Shown here piece by piece: positions 6,432 to 15,827 of a DNA stretch of 64,000 bases. Below the pieces are notes generated by a model. The model saw only the letters and a list, made by a program, of their open reading frames with translations. It was not told where the DNA came from and did not search any database. Every line of letters starts with the position of its first letter. The first letter of the stretch is position 1. The DNA comes from Candidatus Omnitrophota bacterium (GTDB lineage Bacteria; Hinthialibacterota; Hinthialibacteria; OLB16), in the NCBI GenBank assembly GCA_020632575.1, contig JACKFH010000014.1, positions 17,707-81,706 of the forward strand. Direction: 5' to 3'. Both the position numbers and the translations under genes were made by a program.

Positions 6432-8468
6432 CTACCCCTCAACAAACCCATGATATCGCCCCATGTAGTAAGCCAACAGATAGTGGAAGCCGGGGCGTAG
6501 ATGGGTGCCGTCGCCGTCCCAGGTGAGGTGGTAGGGGTTCCAGTCCCAGTAGATTTCTTGGCGTTCGTCGATGGGGAAGGGGGAGCCATCGATGCGGCGG
6601 CCGGATTCGGGGAGGCCGCCCTCCGGGTCGCCGAAGGGGATCAGGTCGATGCGGTGGGCGTTGGAGGTGGGCCATTCGAGGAGGTCGAGGGGATAGAGTT
6701 GGAGGGTCTCCACCGCGTCCTCGAAACAGGAGAGCGGGGGCGAGAGGTCCTCCTCCCCCCACTGATCGCGGCGGGTCTTTCCGAGGCAGCAGGCGGCGTA
6801 AATGAAATTGGTGAAAGCGTTCTTCTCGGATTCCTCGTATTGCCAGTGAGTGCGGATGGCGTAGTAGTACATGCTGAGGAGTGTGGGATCAGTCTCGTAG
6901 CGGATGAGGTGGTAGTAGTTCATGAACGCCATGTTGTCATCCGGTTGGTGACCCGGCGAATCCGGACCCGGGAGCGATTTCGGTTGGGCCATGCCGTTCA
7001 TGCCGTAGCCCTGGTCGAGTGCGAGTTCGAGGTAAGCCTCGCGGTATTTGGGATCGCCGGTGATGTGATGGGCGATGGAGAGATAGGTCAGGATGCTGTA
7101 GCAATTCAGGCCGCGCTCCTCGACCCAGGCGGGGTTTCGGTTCAGATCGTCCGGGGAGAAATGGCCCCAGCGGGTGGGTTGGCCGTCGTAGTCGACCAGG
7201 TTGTAACCGTGTCGGATGAGGTGGTCGATGATCCTGCGCACCACCACGCGCACCGGTTCCTTCTCCTCCTCCGTCTTGCACACGCGATCGTAGTAGATGG
7301 CGGCGCCCAAAAAGTGACCGTCCAATTCGTCGGAGCTCGCGTCGGCCTTCCAGTACCATTCGCCCGTCTTGTCGATGGGGACACGCCGTTCGAGGATTTT
7401 CCAGAGGGAGTCCCGCTGGTTGCGTTTGATGTCGTAGTCCTCGCTGTAGATCGCGCCCGGATCGGGTTCCGTGGTGGGGATGATGTTGCGCGCAATAAGT
7501 CCTTCCGGCCCGCCGTACTTGCCGCCTTGGGTGACCTCGCTGAGGAAGGCCAGCGCTCGAAAAGATTTTTGCGCGTGCTCGCGGTACTTTTCGTCGCCGG
7601 TGGTCGCGTAGGCGAAACTCATGGCCGCGAGATAGAGGCCCGTATTGAACCCATCGTTGTCGGAATAGGTCGGCACGGCGGTGCTCTTGTCGCCGGGAAT
7701 TTCTAAGTTGGCTGGGTTCACGTAGCCGAACTCAGTACGGCGATGATACTTCTCGATCTCGTCCTCGTAGAAAGCGGCTTTCTTCGCCAGGGTCATCGGG
7801 AGATGCTTTGGATGAGTGAGACGCCTTTGGGGGTGGCGATCCAGGCATCGCCGGTGGAGTCGATGACGATGTCGTTCACATGATTGTCCACGAGCCAGCG
7901 TCCTCCTTGGCGGAACGAGAACGATCCGTCGTGGAAATAGATCGCGCCATTGGTGGTGCCGAACCAGACCCCTCGGGGACCCGCCGCCATGCAGGTGAAA
8001 TCGTTGTAGGGCAATCCATCGGCGCCGGTGAAAAGACGCCAATCGTTTTCGGCGATGCGATATCCCACACCTTGGGGCGCGGCGAACCACAACTTCCCTT
8101 CCCCATCGTAGGTCACCGCGCGGACATCGATGGGCGCCCAGCGGATGTCCCCATCGACCGGCATGGCGAGTTTCCAGTGTTCGCCATCGCCGAGGTACAG
8201 GCCTGATCTCGGCAGCCACCGCGATTTCATCTCCTGATTGGGCAACATCGCGAACGTTTTCGCGAGACCCCACGATAGGTTCCAGGCTGGGATACCAGGG
8301 GAGGGGTTTGGAGAACTGGACATCGGATGGCGCTTCGGCTTGCGGTCGATGGACCTGCTGCAAAAACTCTCCGACATGGATGGGGAGTTCCGGCTCACAC
8401 TGTGAGGGAGCTACCAGTGAAAGGCAGATGAGTGTTTGGGCAATGGTCATGATTCTTTGAAACGGCAT
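6432..8468 (-). pseudogene. Secreted beta-propeller plus (alpha/alpha)6-barrel protein with two compensating frameshifts
   Basis: One frame is open across the region and begins with a signal-like MPFQRIMTIAQTLICLSLVA (ATG at 8468, GAGG upstream). Between about 8210 and 7795 that frame encodes an implausible Arg/His-rich stretch. The next frame there gives a good propeller (GLYLGDGEHWKLAMPVDG, GLPYNDFTCMAAGPRGVWFG). The propeller frame ends in a TGA at 7793-7795 that overlaps ATGACCCTG, the start of the helical-barrel part (MTLAKKAAFYEDEIEKYHRR to YLLAYYMGRYHGFVEG). Related proteins, as I recall them, carry propeller and barrel in one chain, so this copy has a +1 and a compensating shift. The alternatives are sequencing error or a split into two overlapping genes. 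A role in glycan handling is inferred. Its 3' half is the source of the fragments at 4108-4292 and 5130-5370. Confidence 0.75.
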
Positions 8469-8627
8469 GAAGGGACACCTCGCATCAAATAGTCCAGGAG
8501 TGTTGGTTCGGTAATCTTTCAACAATCCCCGGAGGAGTTGAAGACACCACGGTGGCGAACAGTGGATGGTGACTTAAGTGACTTAAGATCCTCTTTGAGG
8601 TTGACTGCTCTTGGACCAACCAGCACC

Positions 8628-8649
8628 CATTCCCGCCTTCGCGGGAATG
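8628..8649 (+). repeat. REP-like hairpin
   Basis: CATTCCCGC-CTTC-GCGGGAATG is a perfect 9-bp stem with a CTTC loop. It is the same kind of extragenic palindrome as the arm found in RE2 copy A and near 16912. The rest of the 8527-8738 gap shows only a GTGACTTAA direct duplication at about 8569-8586. Confidence 0.75.
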
Positions 8650-8738
8650 ACGCTTCGCATAGCTAGCCGCTGCTCTAGGAGCTCGAACCCCCTTAATCTG
8701 GGGGGGTCGAAAACCGAACCCAGATCGGAGAAGAACCG

Positions 8739-9884
8739 TTGCATCGCCGTGACTTTCTCATGGGTTTGTCCGCCTTATCGTTATTGGCGAGGGAAGGAAG
8801 AGTGGCTTGGGGAGAGTCGGCAGCCCAGGCCGAAACTTCATCGCCCTTCGAGGAGTATCTGGACAGTGTCACCGGAGCCAGAGTCCGGATCCTGACCAAC
8901 TCCCCCTCGAAAGACCAAGTGGTCTACCAAACCCATCCCCAATGGACTCCGGGGATGAGTCATCTGGTGTTCACCTCCGATCGATCGGGCGGAATGCTTC
9001 CCCACTCCGTCGATATGAAGACCGGCGGCGTCCGTTGTTTGGTCGAACCGGGATCCGGCAGTTTCGCCTTGGCCCGGAAAGAGGACCGCCTCTATTACCA
9101 GAATGGCCATGACCTCTGGATGACCCGGGTGGATACCCCCCAATCGGTCGACCTGCCGCGGACCCGCATCTCTGGGCTCCCCAAAGGTATCGACGGGATT
9201 GGCGAAATGACTATCGATTGCGATGAGGATCGACTCTATTGTCGAACGGAAATCGAGAAAGACAAACGGTGGGGGATTTTCGCGTTGGACATCGCGAGCG
9301 GGGAATGGAAAAAGGTCACGGAATGCGATTTCCAGATCGGACATATCCAAGCCAACCCGTATGTCCCGGGGTTGATCATGTTCTGTTGGGAGACGGGCGG
9401 CGATGCCCCGCAGAGGATGTGGAGGGTCCACGCGGATGGGACGGATAAGCGGCCATTTTACAAAGAGACTTACAATGAGTGGGTGACCCATGAGGTCTGG
9501 TGGAAACCGGACCGCGCTGTGTTCACGATCTGGCCTTATGATGAGGAACATCTGGAAAAGCCTCATGGTGTCGCGAGCGCCGACCTCGAAACCGGGGAAC
9601 TGACGATCCATTCTCAATACCGGGCCTGGCACACCCACGGGAGTCCGGATGGAAAGTGGTTGATGGGAGACGATTTCGATCGCAACCTTTGGTTGATCGA
9701 CGCGACCTCGGGAGAACGAAGGCTGCTGACACAGGGACATCTCGGGAAGAAGTGCACGACTCACCCCCATGCCTCCTTTACGCCGGACAGCCAATCGATT
9801 GTTTTTGCATCGAGCCACGGAGGAAACGATGACATCTATTTGGTGGATCTTCCGGAATGGGAGACCCTTCCCAAGCCCGAATAA
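8739..9884 (+). CDS. PL22-like oligogalacturonate lyase, TAT-exported
   Basis: A 381-residue protein that begins LHRRDFLMGLSALSLLAREG, a twin-arginine type signal, from a TTG start preceded by CGGAGAAG. The body is a seven-bladed-propeller-like domain with the blade signatures HPQWTPGMSHLVFTSDR, WHTHGSPDGKWLM (His at about 298 and 300) and HPHASFTPDSQSIVFAS (His at about 342 and 344). In family PL22, histidines in these positions bind the metal and act in beta-elimination of unsaturated or saturated oligogalacturonides. I therefore infer a periplasmic oligogalacturonate lyase, or a TolB-like relative. The next gene starts one base after the stop, so the two are coupled. Confidence 0.75.
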   Translation: MHRRDFLMGLSALSLLAREGRVAWGESAAQAETSSPFEEYLDSVTGARVRILTNSPSKDQVVYQTHPQWTPGMSHLVFTSDRSGGMLPHSVDMKTGGVRCLVEPGSGSFALARKEDRLYYQNGHDLWMTRVDTPQSVDLPRTRISGLPKGIDGIGEMTIDCDEDRLYCRTEIEKDKRWGIFALDIASGEWKKVTECDFQIGHIQANPYVPGLIMFCWETGGDAPQRMWRVHADGTDKRPFYKETYNEWVTHEVWWKPDRAVFTIWPYDEEHLEKPHGVASADLETGELTIHSQYRAWHTHGSPDGKWLMGDDFDRNLWLIDATSGERRLLTQGHLGKKCTTHPHASFTPDSQSIVFASSHGGNDDIYLVDLPEWETLPKPE

Positions 9885-9885
9885 A

Positions 9886-10870
9886 ATGAAAAAGAGTTCT
9901 TGGATGTATGCCATCGTCGCGATGTCGGGGATGGGCTTTCTCCTTTGCGGAGCAGCGATGGGGGAAGCATTCGGCGTTCCGAAAATTGCCGGCGACTATG
10001 TCAACATCTACCAACCGGCTGGAGATGCTTTTCAAGGCCCCTCCGACGAACCACTCGAGGCTGGAATATACTACGAAGACTGGGTGGCGAACGATCACTG
10101 CTTTGTTCGGGACGAAGGGGGGCGCTGGCATCTCTTTGGTATCACCCCCCGAATCCGGAACCGAGAATGTCCACGCGGGCGAGTATCAATCCTTCCACGC
10201 GCTGGCGCCTGAAGGCTCGCTGAGTCAAACCCTCTCAGTGGGGGCTTGGAAAGACCAACCCAAAGTTTTGCCCCCCAAGGAACGGCCGGGAGAGAGGCCC
10301 GAGAACCACGCGCCCTCGATCGTTCAAGTCGAGGGGGTCTATCACATGATCTATGGTCCGACCCCCCTGCGCCACGCAACCTCGAACGACCTGTATGATT
10401 GGAAACCTCAGGGACCCTTAAAGAATTCCATTGTCTCCCGCGATCCCTGCCTTTTCTTTTGGGAGAACGAATGGCATGTGCTCACTTGCGGCGTCTTCGA
10501 TGTTCGGATGGCTGTCCTCAGGAATTTTTCAAATTGTGAAGAACCCAGAGTGATCTTCGAGCATGCATCGGGAGTGGATCCCGAATCGCCGACATTGATT
10601 CAGAGGGACGGGACCTTCTATCTCTTCGTCTGTGATTGGAACGGAGTCTGGGACAAGAAGGATTTGTGGGGGGCCTACCAACACCTCACGCGTGTCTATC
10701 GATCGGACGATCCCTTTCATTTCGAGACTGAGAATGAGATCGCGCAAATCGATGCGCACGCTCCGGAGATCATCCGAGGTGAGAAGGAAAATGAATGGTT
10801 CATCTCCAGCGCCGAATGGCCTTATCGAGGAGTCAGTATTGCTCCATTGGTGTGGACCCATCATCCATGA
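9886..10870 (+). pseudogene. Secreted GH43/GH32-like glycosidase with a frameshift at a C6 run
   Basis: The start is the ATG at 9886 with a signal peptide (MKKSSWMYAIVAMSGMGFLL to AAMG). The first frame gives DHCFVRDEGGRWHLFGIT and then runs off into REC PRGRV and a stop at 10212. From about 10145 the next frame continues perfectly: PESGTENVHAGEYQSFHALA, then NHAPSIVQVEGVYHMIYGP and SRDPCLFFWENEWHV, to VWTHHP and a stop at 10868-10870. The break falls in CACCCCCCGAATCC (C6 at 10145-10150); five Cs would restore one chain of about 327 residues. The product would be a five-bladed propeller hydrolase of the GH43/GH32 type, secreted and paired with the upstream PL22-like lyase. Whether this is mutation, phase variation or a read error cannot be decided here. 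Confidence 0.75.
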
Positions 10871-10933
10871 AGAACCTTGGATTCTAGTCCTTTAGCGCGA
10901 GGGGCATCCCTGCCCCGGATGGGGGGTCCGGCT

Positions 10934-10961
10934 TTCGCGGCAGGATGCCGCTCCCACGGCG
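10934..10961 (+). repeat. RE4 palindromic repeat, copy 1
   Basis: TTCGCGGCAGGATGCCGCTC followed by CCACGGCG. Related copies are at 11976-12003 (inverted) and 12017-12043. The core GCGGCAGGATGCCGC is a near-palindrome. It lies in the gap between convergent genes and may serve as a bidirectional stem. Confidence 0.7.
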
Positions 10962-11004
10962 GTCGCTCTCAGGGCAAGGTTACAGAATAAACCTTGAAGG
11001 TTCT

Positions 11005-11907
11005 CTAGACTAAGATTTGGATTTCTCTTGGGAGAACCCGGACCGAAATGTTTCGATCCGGAAAAACCTCGCCATCCAAATTGAGAACTCCCGGCTCCTC
11101 GGATGAGATGGAAAAATCCTTGACCTGAAGGTACTCGAGCTTCGGATGTCCGACATGGTCCCCCGAAAAAATCTTGGGGAAAACGTTGAGGAGTTCCATC
11201 TTACCGGCGTTCCGAACCAACAAAAGGTCGATCAGGCCATCGTCGCAGACCGCGAGGGGGGCGACTTTCATACCGACACCGGTGTATCGGACCAGGCACC
11301 CCATTGCGAAGACGAAGGGACCTTCTTCGGTTCTCCCTTCAATCGTTAATTGGGTGAATGGCTTATGGAGGAGGAGAATTTCGATGAGGGCGGCGACGGT
11401 GTAGCGGTGTTTGCGGAGCCAGCGCATCCGCTCGGCGCGTTGGTTGATTTCAGCGGGGGTTCCCCAGCCGATAAAGTTGAAAGCGTAAAGGGTCTGGGTC
11501 TCGGTCCTCACCTCGGCGATGTCCACGAAGCGGGGCTTCCACCCGGCGATGCGTTCCGCTGCTTCGTTTGGATCTAGGCAATCGAGGTGCTGCATAAAGG
11601 AATTGCCGGTTCCGGCAGGAAGGATGCCGATGGGGAGTCGCTTGCCATCTTCACGAGTCATCAACCCATTGATGATGTCATGGATGCTGCCATCGCCGCC
11701 GACCACGAGGATGCCATCGAAGGCGGAGAGGTCGGATTCTCTGATGAGATCGATGCCGTGGTGGGGATGTTCGGTCTCGTGGAGATCGAGGTCAAATCCG
11801 TGGTCTTTGAAAAAGGGGGTGAATCTGTCCAGCACCTTCGGGGCAGTTCCCCCTCCACCCTTCGGGTTGTAGACGACATAAAAGCGACGGTTCACGGTGT
11901 GCTCCAT
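11005..11907 (-). CDS. Diacylglycerol kinase / YegS-like lipid kinase
   Basis: A 300-residue protein of the DAGK catalytic-domain family (bacterial DgkB/YegS type). Visible signatures are FYVVYNPKGGGG near the start (nucleotide-binding loop), ILVVGGDGSIHDIINGL (the GGDGT-type motif) and LPIGILPAGTGNSF. The C-terminal LNLDGEVFP is the usual DGE motif of the family's second domain. It phosphorylates diacylglycerol or a related lipid at the inner membrane; the exact lipid is not predictable. I chose the ATG at 11907 because the open frame upstream consists of repeated palindromes (RE4 and CCGGCAA hairpins). It is convergent with the GH43-like gene. Confidence 0.88.
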   Translation of the reverse strand: MEHTVNRRFYVVYNPKGGGGTAPKVLDRFTPFFKDHGFDLDLHETEHPHHGIDLIRESDLSAFDGILVVGGDGSIHDIINGLMTREDGKRLPIGILPAGTGNSFMQHLDCLDPNEAAERIAGWKPRFVDIAEVRTETQTLYAFNFIGWGTPAEINQRAERMRWLRKHRYTVAALIEILLLHKPFTQLTIEGRTEEGPFVFAMGCLVRYTGVGMKVAPLAVCDDGLIDLLLVRNAGKMELLNVFPKIFSGDHVGHPKLEYLQVKDFSISSEEPGVLNLDGEVFPDRNISVRVLPREIQILV

Positions 11908-11915
11908 AGCGATGT

Positions 11916-12043
11916 CCGGCAACCTACTTGCCGGGTCCCCCAGTCGTAGCCGGCAACTCACTTGCCGGGTTCTCACGCCGTGGGAGCGGCATCTTGCCGC
12001 GAAGCCTCGGCCCCCATTCGCGGCAGGATGCAGCTCCCACAGG
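11916..12043 (+). repeat. Cluster of palindromic repeats: two CCGGCAA hairpins and RE4 copies 2 and 3
   Basis: Two hairpins, CCGGCAA-CCTAC-TTGCCGG (11916-11934) and CCGGCAA-CTCAC-TTGCCGG (11950-11968), stand in tandem. They are followed by an inverted RE4 (11976-12003) and a direct RE4 (12017-12043). The two RE4 copies face each other across 13 bases and could form a long cruciform. Confidence 0.75.
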
Positions 12044-12114
12044 GTGTCCAGTTTCGCACCGGGTCGCGGTAAGTTTCCCGGAAAATGAGTCTCCGGGCTA
12101 CTCCAAAACACCCT

Positions 12115-12263
12115 GCGCCGAGATTCCTTTCTCGGCGCAACTTCAGCAGGAATCCTTTCCCGCGGATAGAACCGACCTGTTTACATCCCTCACCCAACTG
12201 TGCGGCGGACGATGGCACGAAGGGATTCGTGCGGAAGTGGGTTCGAGAAAGGATTCTCGAACC
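12115..12263 (-). repeat. RE1 element, copy C (inverted)
   Basis: Read on the minus strand, the hairpins come in the same order as in copies A and B: 12240-12263 (GGTTCGAGA arms), 12215-12232 (GCACGAA), 12146-12163 (GCAGGAA) and 12115-12138 (GCGCCGAGA). Together with the REP cluster it fills the roughly 540 bp between the lipid kinase and the RND pump. No gene is seen there. Confidence 0.88.
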
Positions 12264-12334
12264 AGATGAACCAGGGTCCCTCCCCCTCGTTAGGGGAGAA
12301 CTGACAACACCCCACGCGTTACTTTTGGAAGGAT

Positions 12335-12354
12335 ATATCGTATAGTCTCGATAT
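12335..12354 (+). promoter_or_regulatory. Candidate operator upstream of the RND pump
   Basis: ATATCG-TATAGTCT-CGATAT is a perfect 6-bp inverted repeat with an 8-base spacer, about 100 bp upstream of the RND gene. The A/T-rich spacing would suit a TetR- or MarR-type site. No regulator gene is adjacent, so this rests only on the symmetry. Confidence 0.35.
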
Positions 12355-12449
12355 GTTGATCTGTAATTTGGGGTAAGAGGATTTCGGGATGGGGTCGCGG
12401 TTGTTACTCCACGATCCGAATTTCGGTAAAATCCCTGGACTCTGGAAGG

Positions 12450-15400
12450 ATGATAGCGAGCATGACCTCCACTGATATCGAGGATTCCTCATCCAAGATT
12501 CCGTTATCGACCCGGATTGTCGGGTATTTTTTGCAGGGTCCTTTCCCGGTTCTTTTGATTGTCATCTCCCTGATCGCGGGTTTTGTCGCCCTCGTTTTAA
12601 CCCCTCGGGAAGAAGAGCCCCAAATCATTGTTCCTCTGGCCGATGTCTTTGTGAACGCCCCGGGGCTTTCGGCTGAACAGGTCGCGCGCCAGGTCTCCAC
12701 CCCGCTCGAAAAACTCCTCTATCAAATCGATGGGGTCGAGTATGTCTACTCCATGTCCCACCCCGGTCAATCGGTGGTGACTGTCAGGTTCTATGTGGGA
12801 GAGGGACGCGAGGCCAGCCTGATCAAGATCTACAACAAACTCTATTCGCATCTCGACTTAGTCCCGGAAGAGGTGAAATCCTGGGTGGTCAAACCCTTGG
12901 AAATCGATGATGTCCCCATCGTGATCGCCACCCTTTGGAGCCGTGATCCTGAGAAGTACGACGATTACGCGCTCCGACGGATCGCAGAGGAAGCCGAAAT
13001 CAAACTGCAGTCGGTTCCAGAAACCAACGCGATCAGCATTGTCAGCGGGCGGCCCAGAACCCTTCGGATCGAGATGGACCCGGAGGCGATGGCGGGTCAT
13101 CGGACGACTCCGTTGGACCTCGATTTCGCGCTGAGCGCGTCCAACAAGCGTGTCGATGCGGGTGGGTTTGAAAATTTGAACCGCGTGATCCAAGTCCAAT
13201 CCGGAGATTTTATTCAATCCGCCGAGGAACTCAGCAACCTTGTCGTCAATGTGGTCGATGGAATTCCGGTTTATCTGAAAGATGTCGCCAAAGTCTTTGA
13301 TGGACCGGATGAGATCGAGAGTTATTCTTGGATCGGGTTCGGTCCGGCGGCTCCCGATCTTCCTCAATCCCAGCGCTATCCCTCGGTCAGTCTCGCGGTA
13401 GCCAAGAAAAAGGGTTCGAATGCGGTGAGTGTCGCCGAGGATGTCCTGACAAAACTCGACGCGCTGAAAGAATCCTTCTTCCCACCGGAGATCGAAGTTC
13501 AGATCACTCGGAACTACGGAGAGACCGCCGATGAGAAGGTCAACGAATTGGTCGAGGGGTTGGGGGTCGCGGTCCTGACCGTGGTCATCTTCATCGGGAT
13601 GGTCCTGGGCTGGCGTGCGGCGCTGATTGTGGCGCTGGCGATCCCGGTTTGCTATGGAGCGGCGTTGGCCTGCAATCTCCTGGGCGGCTACACCATCAAC
13701 CGGGTCACCTTGTTCGCGCTGATCCTAGCGCTCGGCCTATTGGTCGATGATCCCATCACCGATGTCGAGAACATCGCGCGGTACTTTGCGATGGGCAAAC
13801 ACAGGGCCAAGAAGAATGTCCTCCACGCGGTGCAGGAAGTCCGCCCGGCACTGGTTATGTCCACCATCGCGATCATCCTGTGCTTTATCCCAATGTTCTT
13901 CATTACCGGAATGATGGGACCGTATATGGCGCCGATGGCTCTCAATGTGCCGCTGACTGTCATCATCAGCACCATTGTGGCCTTTTGCATCACACCCTTT
14001 CTTTCGCTTCATTTCCTGAAGGGAACTAAGGATCTCGGAGATGAATCGGCTGCGGATATCGAGAAGACCCCCCTCTATAAGATTTACAACTTTTTCATAC
14101 GACCATTGGTTCGTCACCGGGCTTGGAGTTACCTGTTCCTCCTTCTGGTCGGAGTCCTCTTCTTCGCGGCGGTCCTCCTTCCCGGCTTCCGGTTAGTCCC
14201 CCTGAAAATGCTGCCTTTCGACAACAAGAACGAGTTTCAAATCGGCATCGACATGCCCGAGGGGACGACTCTTGAGGAGACTCAAGCGGTCACCGCGGAA
14301 CTCGCCGAATCTCTTCGGACGGTTCCCGAAGTCGAGTTCTTTGTCGGCTACGTGGGAGAACCCTCGCCGATGGATTTCAATGGGATGGTGCGCCACTACT
14401 ATTTGCGAGAGGGAAGCCAGCTCGCGGATATCCGAATCGGCCTGGCGCACAAAGACAACCGAGTTCAGCAATCTCACGAAATTGTCCTGCGACTTCGCAA
14501 CCAACTCGAGGAGATCGCCTCCAAACACGGGGCGGTGCTTCAATTGGTTGAGGTTCCCCCTGGTCCCCCCGTGATTTCGACCCTTGTTGCTGAGGTTTAT
14601 GGCGAGGACGAAACCCCCTACGCCGTTCTTCAGGAGAGCGCCCAAAAGGTCGCCGAAAGATTGAAGAGGGAACCGCTGGTGGTCGATGTCGATACATCGG
14701 TTGAGGCCGATCAGGAAAAAGCCCTGTTTGTGGTCGACAAAGAGAAAGCCGCGCTATCCGGGGTGTCGACAGTTGACGTTGCCCAAACCATTTCGATGGC
14801 GCTCCAAGGGAGTCGCGGGCATTTTCTCGAGGACCCAGACGAGGCCCACCCGCTGGAGATCCGCCTCCAACTCCCGCGTTCGATTCGATCCTCCACCGAG
14901 GAACTATCCGCCCTCTATGTCAAAGGACAGCCAGGGATTATGAAGGTCCGTGAGGGGGGGAGTCTCAGGGATGCGCCTCAACCCCTCGTCCCGATTGGCG
15001 AGATCGGGGAATGGAAGACAGAAACGGTCGATCAAACCATTTACCACAAGAACCTGAAACCGGTGGCCTATGTCTTCGCGGAAATGGCCGGACGCCCGCC
15101 TGCCGAGGCGGTGCTCGATGTCGGGGCCGATTTCCGGAAGACCGGAGAGCGCCACCCCATCGATCTGGAGAATCGGACTTATTTCGCGATCGGCGGCGGC
15201 GATCCCTGGACTGTGGCCGACGAAACAAAAGTGGTTTGGAACGGCGAGGGAGAATGGAAAATCACGCTGGATGTCTTCCGAGATCTGGGCATCGCTTTCG
15301 GAGCAGCGCTCTTGGGAATCTTTTTGGTTCTCTACATACAGACCAACTCGGCCTTGCTTTCAACCATCATCATGACCGCCATCCCACTCACGATGATCGG

Positions 15401-15827
15401 CATCATGCCGGGGTTCTGGTTCCTGAACTCGATCGGCGATCGGATGATCGATGGGTACCCAAACCCGACCTTTTTCACCGCCACCGCGATGATCGGAATG
15501 ATCGCTCTAGCGGGGATTGTCGTTCGCAACTCGGTAGTGCTGATCGATTTTGTCCACATGGCGCTTCGCGAGGGGATGGATTTGGAAGAAGCGCTCGTCC
15601 GCTCGGGCGCTATCCGAACGCGGCCCATCTTCCTCACAGCGGGAACCACCTTTCTCGGGAATGTGGTGATCACGCTTGATCCCATTTTTTCGGGATTGGC
15701 CTGGTCGATTATTTTCGGGATCGCGGCCTCGACTTTCTTTACGCTGGGAGTCATCCCGGTGGTCTATTTCTTGGTGTATGGAAACAAACCGGGACACGGT
15801 CTCCCTGTTCAGGAGGAAATCGAATGA
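12450..15827 (+). CDS. RND-family efflux permease (AcrB/HAE1-like)
   Basis: A 1125-residue inner-membrane pump with the RND layout. TM1 lies near residues 25-50, followed by a periplasmic porter region, TM2-6 (about 375-560), a second periplasmic region, and TM8-12 (about 950-1110). TM4 carries LALGLLVDDPITDVENIARY with the paired aspartates that relay protons. The matching TM10 segment GIVVRNSVVLIDF has Arg where AcrB has Lys940. The start may be the ATG at 12450 or at 12462; GGAAGG touches the first ATG, so the second is slightly better placed. The stop overlaps the start of the adaptor gene (ATGA), which shows translational coupling. Substrates are not predictable. No outer-membrane TolC gene is in the window. 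Confidence 0.92.
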   Translation: MIASMTSTDIEDSSSKIPLSTRIVGYFLQGPFPVLLIVISLIAGFVALVLTPREEEPQIIVPLADVFVNAPGLSAEQVARQVSTPLEKLLYQIDGVEYVYSMSHPGQSVVTVRFYVGEGREASLIKIYNKLYSHLDLVPEEVKSWVVKPLEIDDVPIVIATLWSRDPEKYDDYALRRIAEEAEIKLQSVPETNAISIVSGRPRTLRIEMDPEAMAGHRTTPLDLDFALSASNKRVDAGGFENLNRVIQVQSGDFIQSAEELSNLVVNVVDGIPVYLKDVAKVFDGPDEIESYSWIGFGPAAPDLPQSQRYPSVSLAVAKKKGSNAVSVAEDVLTKLDALKESFFPPEIEVQITRNYGETADEKVNELVEGLGVAVLTVVIFIGMVLGWRAALIVALAIPVCYGAALACNLLGGYTINRVTLFALILALGLLVDDPITDVENIARYFAMGKHRAKKNVLHAVQEVRPALVMSTIAIILCFIPMFFITGMMGPYMAPMALNVPLTVIISTIVAFCITPFLSLHFLKGTKDLGDESAADIEKTPLYKIYNFFIRPLVRHRAWSYLFLLLVGVLFFAAVLLPGFRLVPLKMLPFDNKNEFQIGIDMPEGTTLEETQAVTAELAESLRTVPEVEFFVGYVGEPSPMDFNGMVRHYYLREGSQLADIRIGLAHKDNRVQQSHEIVLRLRNQLEEIASKHGAVLQLVEVPPGPPVISTLVAEVYGEDETPYAVLQESAQKVAERLKREPLVVDVDTSVEADQEKALFVVDKEKAALSGVSTVDVAQTISMALQGSRGHFLEDPDEAHPLEIRLQLPRSIRSSTEELSALYVKGQPGIMKVREGGSLRDAPQPLVPIGEIGEWKTETVDQTIYHKNLKPVAYVFAEMAGRPPAEAVLDVGADFRKTGERHPIDLENRTYFAIGGGDPWTVADETKVVWNGEGEWKITLDVFRDLGIAFGAALLGIFLVLYIQTNSALLSTIIMTAIPLTMIGIMPGFWFLNSIGDRMIDGYPNPTFFTATAMIGMIALAGIVVRNSVVLIDFVHMALREGMDLEEALVRSGAIRTRPIFLTAGTTFLGNVVITLDPIFSGLAWSIIFGIAASTFFTLGVIPVVYFLVYGNKPGHGLPVQEEIE

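Noticed and set aside
6501..7706. Plus-strand open frame of 401 codons opposite the barrel hydrolase
   Set aside because: Low-complexity Val/Gly-rich translation with no ribosome site; it mirrors the real gene on the minus strand.
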